This document shows, piece by piece, positions 31,460-42,480 of a stretch of DNA of 64,000 nt (position 1 is its first letter; each line of letters begins with the position of its first letter). This DNA comes from Artemisia argyi (Eukaryota > Streptophyta > Magnoliopsida > Asterales > Asteraceae). The position numbers were made by a program, and so were the translations under genes. The stretch is from NCBI GenBank assembly GCA_030686995.1, contig JARVZY010002388.1, positions 598,501 through 662,500 of the forward strand. The letters are read 5' to 3'. The notes under the pieces were generated by a model. It ran no database searches. It was given only the letters and a program-made list of their open reading frames with translations, and was not told where the DNA came from.

Positions 31460-33576
31460 CGGAGTGGGTGCAAAACCAATTGTCCATTCAGATTAGTTGC
31501 GAAATATCATCGAACAAAAAATTATTGGGTTTTAAGGGTGAAGGATGATACGCATAATCATGATATGCTAGAGTCGTTGCATGGTGTGGCATATGCAATG
31601 CGATTAAAGGATGATGAGTTGGGTTTGGTCAAAGAATTGACAGATTATAACGTACGACCACTTAATATACTTTCGACAATAAAGGGTCGTAATCTGGATA
31701 ACGTGTCTAGCGTTAGAACTATATATAACGCACAAGATAAGTTCCGGAGAGCCAGAGTAGGTGATAGAACTCCAATTCAAGTCCTTTACTCGCATTTGCG
31801 GGATTCAGGGTATACATGGTACCCGAGGGTAAATGAGCATACCAACGAGCTTGAGGAGCTATTTTTTGTGCACCCCACGTCGTATGCTCTATGGTGTACA
31901 TTTCCTGAAATCATGCTGATGGACTCCACGTACAATACCACGATGTTTAAATTGCCGTTGTTGGAAATTGTTGGAGTAACTTCAACAAATAAAACATTTT
32001 CAATGGCGTATAGCTTTTTATCCAGTGAACAAGGGCATAATCTTAGATGGGTATTGAAACGTGTGAAGCAAGTGATAGACGAAAGATATTACCCACGTGC
32101 TATCGTCACTGACAGAGATTTAGCGTTGGTTGGGGCAATAAGAGAAGAATTTCCTGACGCTCACAAATTACTCTGTCGATGGCATATACAGCAAAATATA
32201 CTTAAGTTTTGCAGAAATAAATTCACAGATGGGTTAAATGAGTATGAGTCTGTTAAACACCGATGGGATTGGATGGTTAAAGCTCTGACATTCGAATCGT
32301 TCGAGCGACGTTATCAATGCCTACAACAGCTATTGGTCAACCATCAGGGTACTTAATTATTAATTAATTGTTTTTAATTATTTAATAAATAAGCACCCTA
32401 ATGACCTTTTATTAATTCATTGTTTTTTTCGGATGTCGCTTTGTATCTGGATAACTGGTTGCGAGATTACGCACCCATGTTTGTCTCGTATATTACCGAC
32501 CAATATAAATCCTACGGCCAGACAACAACGTGCAGAGTTGAGGCTCACCACGCGTTGTTGAAATTATATTTGGACGACACACAGTCCAAATTAGACAGGT
32601 TGGTGAGGTCGATCGATAAGATTCTCATTAAGCAAGAAGATGCGATAAAAGAGACTTTCAATAGAAGCATCAACGAGAAACTAATTAAGTGTGATGTACC
32701 ACTATTTCAAGAATTGTGGTATAAAGTTTCTAAACATGCTTTGAACCTCATGCACAAAGAACTCCACCTGGCGATCACCCCAGAAGAATGTAGCCATAAG
32801 TTGCGGGCAAATTTCGGACTACCATGATTTCACAAGATGCAAATCTATGTATATCATGGTAAGTATATTAAATTTATAACTATCAAGTTGTTTTCCACAT
32901 TAATATCAGTAATTTATACAAGTTACTTTAATTGAATTCAGGATGCCCCATTCCACTAGAACGAATTGATATTTTTTAGAGAACCCTATCTGTTCTGTGG
33001 CCTGTTATCAATAGACCACCGCCTAAAGATGGCTCTTCCAGCGAACCTGGTGATGATGACGATACTTCGTTTAACGATGGCATGCGACAATTCAAGAATA
33101 TTTTTAGCAAATCAACATCGTTTGTCAAGAAAAATATGTTAACGAAGTTAAGAGATATATTCCAGCCTGAAGCTGTAGACACACGTGAACCAGCTATTCA
33201 AAAAAATACCCGTGGACGTCCGAGCGCAAAGGACAAAAAGGGCAAGGCTACACAAGTCCCGGACTTGAATGAAGTCCCTGACTTGGATGAAGTACCAATC
33301 GTAGATCACCGAAGAAGTACAAATTCAAGATCTACAAAAGTCCCGAACTTGCGGAAAGAACCTGCAAGACATAGCTTTTACACGGGTGATAGTCTACGCC
33401 ACCGATTATATGTTGGAGATAGTGTGAGCAATGCGTTTATTGAGCATATTCCACATATTTTCCGTCCATATGTAATAAGCATACGAATGGGAAACTTTGT
33501 ATCAACATCAACTAATGAATCATTGATTTATGTTGTAAAAAATTATACCGACAAAACCATTGTAAATGATTACTGA
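31460..33576 (+). pseudogene. MULE transposase with FAR1-like zinc finger, decayed
   Basis: The coding trace starts with the FAR1-like finger: CKTNCPFRLVAKYHRTKNYW, then RVKDDTHNHD. The MULE domain follows with the first catalytic Asp in IMLMDSTYNTT, the second in IVTDRDLALVGAI, then CRWHIQQN. An intron donor (CAG|GTACTT, 32350) is followed by DNWLRDYAPMF and the likely catalytic Glu in TTCRVEAHHALLK (to 32827). A further segment (32945-33576) reads PIPLERIDIF, an RGRPSAKDKKGK hook and HIPHIFRPYV, the usual lead-in to an OTU domain that is absent. Damage: no AG at the second exon start, TGA at 32825, TAG near 32978. It would cut and move the element; here it is inactive. Confidence 0.85.
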
Positions 33577-33802
33577 TTTATGTTGTAAATAATAGAGATA
33601 CCGACAAAACATAGTGAATCATATGTAATAGTTATTTATTTTTGTAAAAATGTAATTTTTGTAATTTTTATATTTGTAAAACATTGTAAATAATTATTGA
33701 TTTATGTTGTAAATACCTGTTTGTATTATATAGTAAATTAGTAAATATTTATCTAAATTAGTAAATAACATTATTGATTGATTATGCAAATTCTTTTGTC
33801 AG

Positions 33803-34272
33803 GTGGGCCGAAGAAATCCTTTTTGGTGTCGATGTGATAAAGGATTTATTATAGAACGGAAATCCTGGCAAGATGGTAGTCGTGGGCGACCATTTTATGC
33901 ATGTCCTCTTTCAGTGGTAAATAATCATATGTTTTCTTAGTTATGTAAGTAATTTGTCTGTTAAAAATACATTACTTATTATTTTCTTAACATGTAACAG
34001 TCAGGTACAAAAGAATATGGGTGTCGATACTTCAAGTGGAAAGATGAATTTGAAGAAGAGTATTTTAATCAAGTCTCTTCTTCAACAGCCTCTTCTTCAA
34101 CACAGTGCTCAAACTGCGTTGCTAAAGATAATGAGAACAAGTTGTTGAAGACAAGAATAAAGACGCTAGAGATAGAGTTAGAATTGGCAAGGAATCCTGA
34201 GGATCACGCTTGTCAGTCGGGTGTAAGGCTCCATGATCTTTTAAATGAAATGAATAATCTTCATATGTCGTA
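33803..34272 (+). CDS. GRF-type zinc-finger protein, partial, two exons
   Basis: Exon 1 follows acceptor TTGTCAG (33803-33916) and encodes GRRNPFWCRCDKGFIIERKS and PFYACPLSV. Intron GTAAATA...TAACAG runs to about 34001. Exon 2 encodes EYGCRYFKWKDEFEEEYF, then a Ser/Thr-rich linker, a CSNC pair and a coiled coil KTRIKTLEIELELAR, ending at TAG 34272. The spacing of Cys residues and the FYAC-P / YFKW-DE pairs are the GRF zinc-finger pattern, a nucleic-acid-binding fold often encoded beside MULE transposases. The initiating exon is not evident, so this may be a downstream exon of the element's transcript. Intact in the part seen. Confidence 0.6.
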
Positions 34273-34460
34273 GATGTTGTTGTTTTTAAATAATATGTAT
34301 AACGTTGTGTTTAATTTAATAATAACAGTTGTTGTTTGCAGTTATTTAATGTGGTAATATTTAACGTGCTATTATACAAACAAAATAATTATACAAAACA
34401 TTATACATATACAAAACATTATTAAACACAAATATACAAAATATTATACATATACAATAC

Positions 34461-34462
34461 AT

Positions 34463-34502
<40 letters not shown>
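34461..34502. repeat. poly-A run
   Basis: About 40 A, inside the right end of the MULE. Confidence 0.85.
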
Positions 34503-34505
<3 letters not shown>

Positions 34506-34840
34506 CCGCTGAACGACAAAATAGGGGGAAAATCAAAAATATATACTAGTATATATTAAAGTACTCCCTACTCATTAGAGAGGGTTAATCTAACCAAATA
34601 GCCCCCGTCATTTTAACCCATCCAAGCAACACAGGACAAAGACATTTGTTTTTGGGACAACCACATATATAGCCACATTGTAGCTAGTGTATGTATGTGG
34701 TTTGGTAAATTTTATTAGAGCATCTGTCATGTATCAAAATCTTTTTCCAATGTCTAGTCATTAAATCTTACATTATTAATAATGCAATTAATAGTAAACA
34801 AACAAAAAACACTAAATATAATGCACTATAAAAACTGTTA

Positions 34841-35039
34841 CTCCCTCCGTCTCAAAATTATTGTCAAGAGACAAAAAAACACCAAGTTTAATAAAAGTGG
34901 AGCCACTTTTATTTTCATCCACTAAAATAGAATATTCCCACAATAGATTCTCTAGTTTTTACTATAAAAAGGAAAGTGGACAATTAATTTGAGACATCCC
35001 GAAAAGAAAATATGAATTATTATTATGAGACGGAAGGAG
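34841..35039. mobile_element. Stowaway-type MITE, 199 bp, TSD TA
   Basis: Starts CTCCCTCCGTCTCAAAATTA and ends TGAGACGGAAGGAG, flanked by TA. This is the common Tc1/mariner Stowaway end. Confidence 0.9.
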
Positions 35040-35107
35040 TATTTGATTTAAAAAGTCCATAATGCTATACTAATTCTTTGGTTCTTTGATATTTGGTTTA
35101 AATAATA

Positions 35108-35342
35108 CTCCCTCCGTCCCAAAATATAAGTCCAGTTTGACTTTTTGACTCAAACTTTGACCTTAAATATTTTTTATTGTATTTTATAATACTTGATGTA
35201 AAATACATAAATGCATAGTGTTTGAAATGCATTTTCATTTGGTATAAATTTCATCAAGTAATATATAATACAAAGAAAAATATTTAGTGTCAAAGTTCGA
35301 TTGAAAAAGTCAAAATGGACTTATATTTTGGGACGGAGGTAG
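35108..35342. mobile_element. Stowaway-type MITE, 235 bp, TSD TA
   Basis: CTCCCTCCGTCCCAAAATAT at the left and ATATTTTGGGACGGAGGTAG at the right, flanked by TA. It sits 68 bp from the previous Stowaway and belongs to a different subfamily. Confidence 0.92.
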
Positions 35343-36442
35343 TAAAAACTAATTTATATAAAATATATTTTCATATGTTTCTTATTAACACGATTAAAAT
35401 GAACTCAATATTGTCATATGTTATTACTATATATATTAAATCACAATTAAATCACATTTAAAACGTCGTCGTGTAGTGTAGTGGGCTTCACGCTGTTTTC
35501 TTGGCCTGCTAGCTTGAGCCCGATCCATCTGTACTTTTGCCCAGTTCACGAAGCTTCTTCCATCTGTACTTTTGCCCAGAACAACATGCCTCATATCTAT
35601 CATATTCTGAAACAAGACGACGAGATCAAAAAGAGCTGGTTGACGAAGAAGAAGACGAGATGATGGCGCACGTTTATAGGTTAGTGTTCTCTTTTAATCT
35701 TGGATTTTTACAACTCTTTTTGTGTTTGATTATTGATATGATTTGTGGTTGGATCATGGGATAGGGTAAATTTTTGTTCATATAAAAAATCACATTCAAG
35801 CGGTGTCATACGAGCTAATAGGGAAGAATCCGTAACGGTAAATTTTTTATTAGTACTTTGACTTTGAGTTTATGTTTGTTTTCATTGGAATGGGCCGATG
35901 ACTGCACCATGATGCGCCGGTGACAACAGTCACCCCGGCTAAGACAACAACCTGCCGTTCAATTGGTACTTTATTATTTTCGTTTTCGCCCTAATTTAAG
36001 ATCTAATAGTTTTTGTTCTGATGTGAATAGGCTTTGTTATACTTTTGTGCGCATTTTTTTGGCCTGCTAGCTACGGCCTAATCCAATGCCATCATTTCTG
36101 GCCGGCGCCTAATCCGGTTTGATAAGTACAAATGATAACGCTAGAACACTCTCAAGAACACAAGCACTACACCTTCTACTTCCTTCATCTCTCATCACGA
36201 TCCCCATTTTTTACTGAAGTTGTGGTTAGTGTGTTTGATGTGGAAAACACGTCAGTCGGGCGGCCTGATGCTGTTGTTAGATTTTATGATCGAGAAAAAC
36301 CAGATTATTGGTCTTGCCCAAATCGATTTTGTAAGTTTAGACTCATATTTTTTGTCGCTTTTGTCTTTAATCATATGTAATCTTCAAGATTAGTTTTTTT
36401 CTTTATCAGATTCATGATGGTTCACTTATATTTTTTTTTTTC

Positions 36443-36473
<31 letters not shown>

Positions 36474-38744
36474 GCAATTTAATGAAAGTTCAGTTTTTGA
36501 TTGTTGAATTCATGGTTTAATTACTTTAATATTCTTTGACAGGTGTGACCTTCGTATTTTGATTTAGGTTTCAGCAACTTCTATTTACAATCAGTATCGA
36601 TAGTTTTTGTTGGCTGTCGGTTGAGGCTGGCGATAGTGGATGCGGGGTTGGTGAAAAAGGTATGGCCATTTTATGTTGAGGGTAATTCTGAAGCAGTCTG
36701 TTTATATGCTAAGTTTCTTGGGTAATATAGTTAGTAGAATTGGTAGAGATAAAAATACAAAACATAGATGGTGTTGGTTATTGCAGTATTGTACTATTGT
36801 GTCCGTGATATATATGCAATGTTTGGGATTACTCATACAATGTGCTTATGCATTCTTTACGTGCACATGAATGTTTTGTTAGTAGGTTAGATGGTCACAA
36901 GTCAAGAGGTGTGTGGACTTGCAACATTCGTGAAAGCCCATTTGGTAAGCTTTTCTGCACTCGACACAGTTTGCAAAAACCTCCTGACTCATTAGTGGAT
37001 CTGTTGTGAAGCTTGCAGTGGTAAAACTTTTTAGCTTACATTAATTCGTGCCTAAAACGATCATTCTTTAAGGCAGTTTTTTTAGAACATGATGTACATT
37101 GGCCAATGTTAGAAGTAAGATGTGACTAAATTCCAAACCGTGACATTCTTTCTTTTTAACAACAAACTTTTAATATTCTTTGAATCTGATCCAAATTTAT
37201 ACGGTTGGGATTGCAGTTGTTTTAAAGGCATGTATCAATCCTCTTTTTCACTACTTCGAGAGAGAAAATGCATACATTTACTTCTACAAATGGTTTGCCA
37301 AACACTATTTGTTTTTACTCATTGCAAGTATGTCAACAGCAGTTCTGTGGACTTTCTAAGGATGTGGCTGAGTAGGATTTGGATATAGGTAACGTTCGAT
37401 AAACACGGAAATACGAATCATTATATTAGATTTTTGACATTTTATATTTGACGTTACTAATTTTCTTTGAAAAGTGGCAGTCATGCAAGTATCTCTTTGG
37501 AGCTTCGACAGCTACAAGTGATAAAATTGCTGAGTTTACATGAAACGTGACAATGGTTCAAGTGTTTTGACTCATCACCATACTTAAAGAACTACTACTT
37601 TCAATGAATACACAAGGTAAACCGCAGAAACTAATGCTAGAGTCATTTGGACTTTCACACTACTACTGATTCAATTGGGTAAATAAGTGACTTGGCATAA
37701 TCCCAAAAAATGAGAGTGTTAAATTTTAATTGAATAATTGGGTGCTAGGTTGAAATTGCTTTCTTTTTGTGGTTGCACTTTTTCAGTGACTTTTTGCCAA
37801 CTACATAATTGATTGAAAAAAAAGTACTTAATGATCATTGCAGTTTTGGTACATGTTGCAACATGAGCAGGTTAAATGTCACCTCAAATGGGTATTTTGG
37901 GTTGAATATCAGGTCAATTAGGAATTTTAGTTTGAACAGTGACACTTTTGAAATGTCAAAACATAGAAGAAGAAAAGGAGTATGGGTAGTCTACGCGCTT
38001 GATTTATTTTGATATAAATACATATGGCCTCCTAAGTTACCATGTGCTTATTTGTCACTAACATCTGCTCCTTTTTCTGTATGCAGGGAAGGATGTTCAA
38101 TTTTCATACGGGTTCCATATAGAACAAAAATTAAAGTCAGAAAATTTCAAAAATTCATCAGCAAACAAGGTACCACTTCGTCTATCGTTTTCAAATAGTT
38201 ATAGACAATCCGTGTTTTCTGAAATAGCTCAAACAATCGACTATATACCAGCTTTCATTGGTGAAGTAACAAAGTTGGTTCAAAGGTTTATAGCAGTTTT
38301 GATTCAGTCCATTTTTTCCTTCCATATTGCTTCGTATAAAGAAACTATTTATGCATTGAAGTATGTCTTGGTGGAAGTACCCACTCAAATTGATAATGAT
38401 ATCCAAGCTTATGAAAAAAAACCGTAGAATTTCTGAAGCTGGAACTTTAACAACTGTATTTCCGTGTCTGAGATATCCATAGAATGGAATGAAAAGACGC
38501 CCCGGAAATGATTAAAAGGCAGAGGCTGATGATAATGTTCCAGTCTAGGTTGAAACATACACTTAACAACACACAAAACTGGTCTATGCCTCATTTACGG
38601 TGTAAAAGGACGGTCAAAAATGACGTTGAATATTAGAATGCATCGACCACAGGCTACAACCCTATCTAACCTATAGGTAACCTTGCAACAAATAACTTAG
38701 CTTTATTGCTTAAAGAATCTCATATATGCAATCAGTACATGCAG
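35343..38744. other. stretch without recognised genes
   Basis: Several 60-88 residue frames occur on the plus strand (35481, 36132, 36673, 37122, 37809, 38212), none with a domain I recognise. A poly-T run lies at 36430-36472. Possible unrecognised exons of the Helitron-borne gene. Confidence 0.35.
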
Positions 38745-39006
38745 GTATAACTTCAGAACATCCGTTACAGACAACTCCGTGACAAAACAGTTTACGTTCT
38801 TCACTCCAGCAGGCAAGGATGCGAATGGGGTTGATTGCTACAGCTTAGTGACATCACTCCAGAGAACAGACCCTCACCAATACCCGCCAGATCTGCTGAG
38901 AGTCATAGGCAAGAAGCAAATCTTCAGATTTCACTTCAGCCCATCTTCCAAACAAAGAATGCCAGCCTTCATCGTAGACGGCATCTTGGACAAAGCAGAT
39001 ACATAA
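38745..39006 (+). pseudogene. RPA1-like C-terminal OB-fold exon
   Basis: After acceptor TGCAG at 38740-38744 the frame reads YNFRTSVTDNSVTKQFTFF, TPAGKDANGVDCYSLV, then PPDLLRVIGKKQIFRFHFS and a stop at 39006. This is the C-terminal OB fold (single-stranded DNA binding) of Helitron-type replication protein A homologues. The Cys ligands expected just upstream are not visible, and no preceding exon is found. Open in the part seen, but isolated and in the wrong order relative to the N-terminal exon at 39270. Confidence 0.6.
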
Positions 39007-39269
39007 AATCAAATGGGAAAGCAATTTTCAGGTTACAAAAGTTTGTTTCCTGTTTACTTTGAATAAAAAATTTTCCTCATCAGCTTTTAACTCTCAAGTA
39101 AGCGCTAATTACCGGTAAGTATTATTTCCAGTTGAAAAAAGGAAAATTGTTTCTGCTGATAACCTTGGTATCCAATATCTAACAACTTGCATAAGAATAT
39201 CTGTATTGTTACTACTAACTTTATTGTCGTACTTTTTCGGTATCACCTATTTCTGTAATTTGCAGTAAA

Positions 39270-39473
39270 ATGGCAGCAACCGGAAGCTCAAATCTGATAT
39301 ACAAAAACACTGGGAATTTTATAGTGTGGCAAGGAGAAACTATCAGTATTCGTGACCTAAAACCTACGCCTGGCAACAAGATAATTTAGGCCAGGATATA
39401 TTGGAAATGGGTGACAAGAAATGTGTCACAACCTGAACCTACTGGATTTTTCAGCATGCTGTTACACAAACAG
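39270..39473 (+). pseudogene. RPA1-like N-terminal OB-fold exon with stop
   Basis: From ATG 39270: IRDLKPTPGNKII, then TAG, then ARIYWKWVTRNVSQPEPTGF and a donor CAG|GTACGC. Related Helitron RPA proteins read LKPT..NKIIEARVYRKW with Glu at the stop, so GAG has become TAG. An acceptor-like TTTGCAG precedes the ATG. It would be the first OB fold (DUF223-like) of an RPA homologue. The following exons are not recognisable to 40400. Confidence 0.6.
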
Positions 39474-40386
39474 GTACGCCTAATGAATATGAAAAAAATT
39501 GTCACGCATTTTGGACATTTAAGATACATTAACTGTTCTACAACCAAATTTCCACCAACTCACGGTATTGGCATACATATTTGATTACCTGGTAGGTAGC
39601 TAAGAGGGCTTCATCAAATTAGGCCTAAGGATTGTCAGAAACCTAGACATAGTGAAAACACATGAAATAGGTGTATCTACATTTGTATTCTATGTGCATC
39701 ATAGATATGGAAACAATTATAATTATTGAGAAAATTTATATGACAATAATGATAGATAATGATGAAAAGATTACTTGCGGCTAAACTTAGCATAACATTT
39801 TATAATACTATATTTTGCATTAGTAGTGCGATGTTTGCTGATAACATTGGAGATCATGCTTAGATTAATATATGGTCTTTATGCTCATGAGAACATATAT
39901 GCCACAACAAAACTTCCATTAATAAATAGTAGTTGTTCTGAAAAAGCATAAAAATGCCTAAAAATTGATCAAACGAAGAAATAGAAAAGAAAGACAGTTG
40001 AGTTATAACTAAGTCGTGCTCATTATTTTGCAGGTTTCACGTTAGCAGTTGAGCAAAGAGAACAAAGTCAGTCTTTTGAAAATGAAAAGCTAGCTTCAGG
40101 AATGTATTTTGATAACAAGTGTGTCCAACTTTAACTTTACATATTTGATGATGTAATAAACTTTCATGTGTATTTGTCCAATATCTCTGTACATATTTGA
40201 TGTAGTATTTCTTTCACTTTTGCTAAGTGCTTTGTGCTTGAGTATTTAACCTATTTAGTCCGAACCCCGTGCCAAATAGCCCCACCGCAATACGATACTA
40301 TACATAACGGGATTGCAAGATACAAAAAATTGCCTACTTTCTACTTAAAAAAAATACCCTACAATTATTAATGATGTAAACGATGC
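39474..40386. other. stretch without recognised genes
   Basis: AT-rich, intron-like sequence after the RPA N-terminal exon. No convincing exon seen. Confidence 0.4.
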
Positions 40387-40421
40387 CCCGCCACAACGCG
40401 GCGGGCCGTTGCCCAACTCGT

Positions 40422-40882
40422 TTAACCTAACTAATTGTTTTACTTATTCCATTTTTATGTATTTTAATTGTTTTAAAGTACATTTAGTGCTGACACAATA
40501 GAGTAAAAAAAATTATTACAAGCATATTCAGCACTAGATGGTGCAATTTTTTATGCTTTTATCGGATATGATCTTAGTGTAGCATATTAGCTCATGATAG
40601 TGCACGGTCCTAGCCCATCTTGGGCTTATTCTTCAAGTTATAGATTTGCTATATGATCATGATGTAATCTTATTCATTTTAATAAATAAGAAAAACGACC
40701 ATAAACCCGTTGAGAAAATTTCTAGCTATGCATATTGGGTTCATTGTATTGTGAAGACCTATAAGAAGTCGATGATGTTCCATGATCATGAGATTAGAGT
40801 CGTTGAAGCAATTATCGAGCATAAGATGAGTTTTTCAGGTAAACACCATAATACAAGTTTTAAAGAATGTTAAGTGCATTAC
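40422..40882. other. flank of element A, no gene recognised
   Basis: A 75-residue frame (40646-40873) has no known domain. ATTAC at 40878-40882 is the left target duplication of element A. Confidence 0.4.
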
Positions 40883-41088
40883 TGATGAGGCAAAAAATGA
40901 TCCGTTTTTAGGGGGTCATTTAAGCCCGGAATTGAATTTATATGATCAAATATTGCCCTAAATCGTTCATTTTGTGATTTTAGGTACTTTTGGAGTGAAT
41001 TCTGGAAAAGGAAGCATTTCGGACGTTTTTGGAACATAAAAGTGAAGAAAACGGCAAAGTCTTAATTTTCCTTACTGGGAACAGTACC

Positions 41089-41358
41089 TGACGGCGTCAC
41101 CAATTCCTTAATGACGGCGTCAAGAGGAAAACAATAGGTGAAGAAGGTAGAGACCATGACGATCCAGAATGATTTTACACTAGGGCGTGACGGCGTCACC
41201 ATAGGCCGTCACGGTCCCTTTACTCTTGACGGCCCAGAGGAGAAATGCTCTTAACGGCGTCAGATCTGGATCTAGGCAATCCGATTTTATTATGGGCGGC
41301 GGGTTGACGGCGTCAGAATTTTGTTCTTGACGCCGTCACCTTAGAAAATCTATATATA
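41089..41358 (+). promoter_or_regulatory. U3 array of TGACG-N-CGTCA palindromes and TATA box
   Basis: Perfect TGACGGCGTCA or TGACGCCGTCA at 41089, 41112, 41188, 41305 and 41328, plus three degenerate copies. The last ends 12 bases before TATATATA (41351-41358). TGACG is the core site of plant TGA-type bZIP factors; the paired, inverted form with a one-base spacer is unusual. Preserved in all LTRs of the family. Confidence 0.7.
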
Positions 41359-42215
41359 GTCTTTGTAATTTTCATTCAAAAGAGAAGAGAATTTTAGGGA
41401 CGACTTGAATAAACCCTAGCATGAGTTTAACAGTATTTTCAAGGGTTTTCACCCCTTGAATCCTTTCATGTTCAATGAAGATAAGTATCCTTCCAATTCA
41501 TTCAATATGTCTATGTGTTGTTTGAATATATCTTACGCTTGTCTTGATTTTAACATGCTAGGCTAGATCTCTTGTATGTTTGCTTAGATGTAATGAAACC
41601 TAGATGTTGATTATAGGTTGATTGCTTGTTTATAGTTGTAATGGATGAATGATTTCGATGTTAGGCTTAAGAAAACTGGCAGACTTCCATAGTGTAACTT
41701 GCTTGAACGTCTTAAGAAACATGAACCAATGCGTACTAGGTTTTTATGGTTGTATTTAATGCATGAGCGAATTCTAATGATCCCATGTTAGGAGCTTCTT
41801 GCAGGCTCGACATAGGAGTGAAGTAGGAGCTTATAGAGTTGGGGAAGTACGTACGCCACCCCACGATTGGTATTAAGGAATATAACCCGTCATCCACGCA
41901 ACTGTAACAAACAATTAACCTGTAAACGATATCTAGGGAGTAATGAAATCTAAGAAAACACAATTCTCCCATTTATTGTTTACACCACTAGTTTAATTAG
42001 TTTATTTACATTTTTGTTATTTTACTTGGATTGCATCTTTAGTTATTGGGTTAGTTGATTAGCAACTAATTCCGCCCACTCTTTCAAAACCCGAGATTTT
42101 AATTGCTTTTATAAAATATAAAAAATACAAAAAGAATCATCCCTCACCTCTAGACCTAGTTTTTAGGCTTTCTAATCCTAGCGACACTATTCCTGAGTTG
42201 AACGATCAATCCCCC

Positions 42216-42245
42216 AGTACTTGTCACTATACTATACTACAACGA
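42216..42245 (-). other. tRNA-Asp 5'-half-like segment, antisense to the LTR
   Basis: The minus strand reads CGTTGTAGTATAGT, then TATAGTGACAAGTAC. Plant tRNA-Asp(GUC) begins GTCGTTGTAGTATAGTGGTAAGTA. Fourteen bases match exactly, and the rest matches after a 4-base insertion. Confidence 0.6.
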
Positions 42246-42331
42246 TCAGGTACACTGCCTGGTGAGGGTTGTAAGCTTCTCAAGATCCCTCGAGAGGTAA
42301 AGCCTGGTGCAATTCCCACGCATCAAGTTTT

Positions 42332-42350
42332 TGGTGCCGCAGCTCGGGGA
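42332..42350 (+). other. primer-binding site of element A (tRNA-Asp-like)
   Basis: TGGTGCCGCAGCTCGGGGA six bases inside the LTR. The complement of the tRNA-Asp 3' end is TGGCGCCGTTGCCGGGGA, so the site is recognisable but diverged. Element B has TGGCACCGCAGCCCGGGGA. Confidence 0.65.
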
Positions 42351-42480
42351 ATAGTTATTGTTTAGGTTGAAATTTATTTTGATTAGGTCTACTCATTAGA
42401 TTCCTATCAAGTGAGATTTTTTTCTTTTTATTTTGTAGCTTTCTCGTAGTCTATCTTTTCTTTGTGATTTTGTTTGTAAT

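Larger units (their letters stand above)
28955..34623 (+). mobile_element. Mutator-like element (MULE) with 44-bp inverted ends
   Basis: The left end (28955-28997) contains GACGGGGGTATTTGGTTAGA and TTAACCCTC. The right end (34580-34623) is its reverse complement with few differences. Between them lie a subterminal palindromic repeat array, a MULE transposase and a GRF zinc-finger gene. A third copy of the end sequence sits at 29455-29498 in right-end orientation, so the left 544 bp may be a separate MITE-like unit. I could not find a convincing 8-9 bp target duplication for either pairing. Confidence 0.65.
35400..40421 (+). mobile_element. probable Helitron-derived region
   Basis: Evidence is indirect: RPA-like OB-fold exons of the kind carried by plant Helitrons (38745-39006, 39270-39473), a GC hairpin CCCGCC-ACAACGC-GGCGGG at 40387-40405 followed 13 bp later by CTCGT (Helitrons end CTRRT), and an ATTACTATATATATTAAAT run near 35424 like Helitron 5' ends. 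There is no Rep/helicase. Boundaries are tentative. Confidence 0.35.
40883..42325 (+). repeat. 5' LTR of element A
   Basis: TGATGAGGC...CACGCATCA. It contains the TGACGNCGTCA array (41089-41338), TATATATA (41351-41358) and a segment antisense to tRNA-Asp (42216-42245). Confidence 0.95.

Noticed and set aside
28955..34623. A specific 9-bp target duplication for the MULE
   Set aside because: Flanks AGTAAGTAAAG and AAGCAACACAG are only loosely alike, not enough to claim a duplication.
36132..36380. 82-residue frame in the Helitron-like region
   Set aside because: No recognised domain and no clear splice partners. Left as an unassigned stretch.
42216..42245. A genuine tRNA-Asp gene in the LTR
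   Set aside because: Only the 5' half is recognisable. There is no anticodon arm, T arm or proper 3' end, so it is a tRNA-like segment, not a gene.
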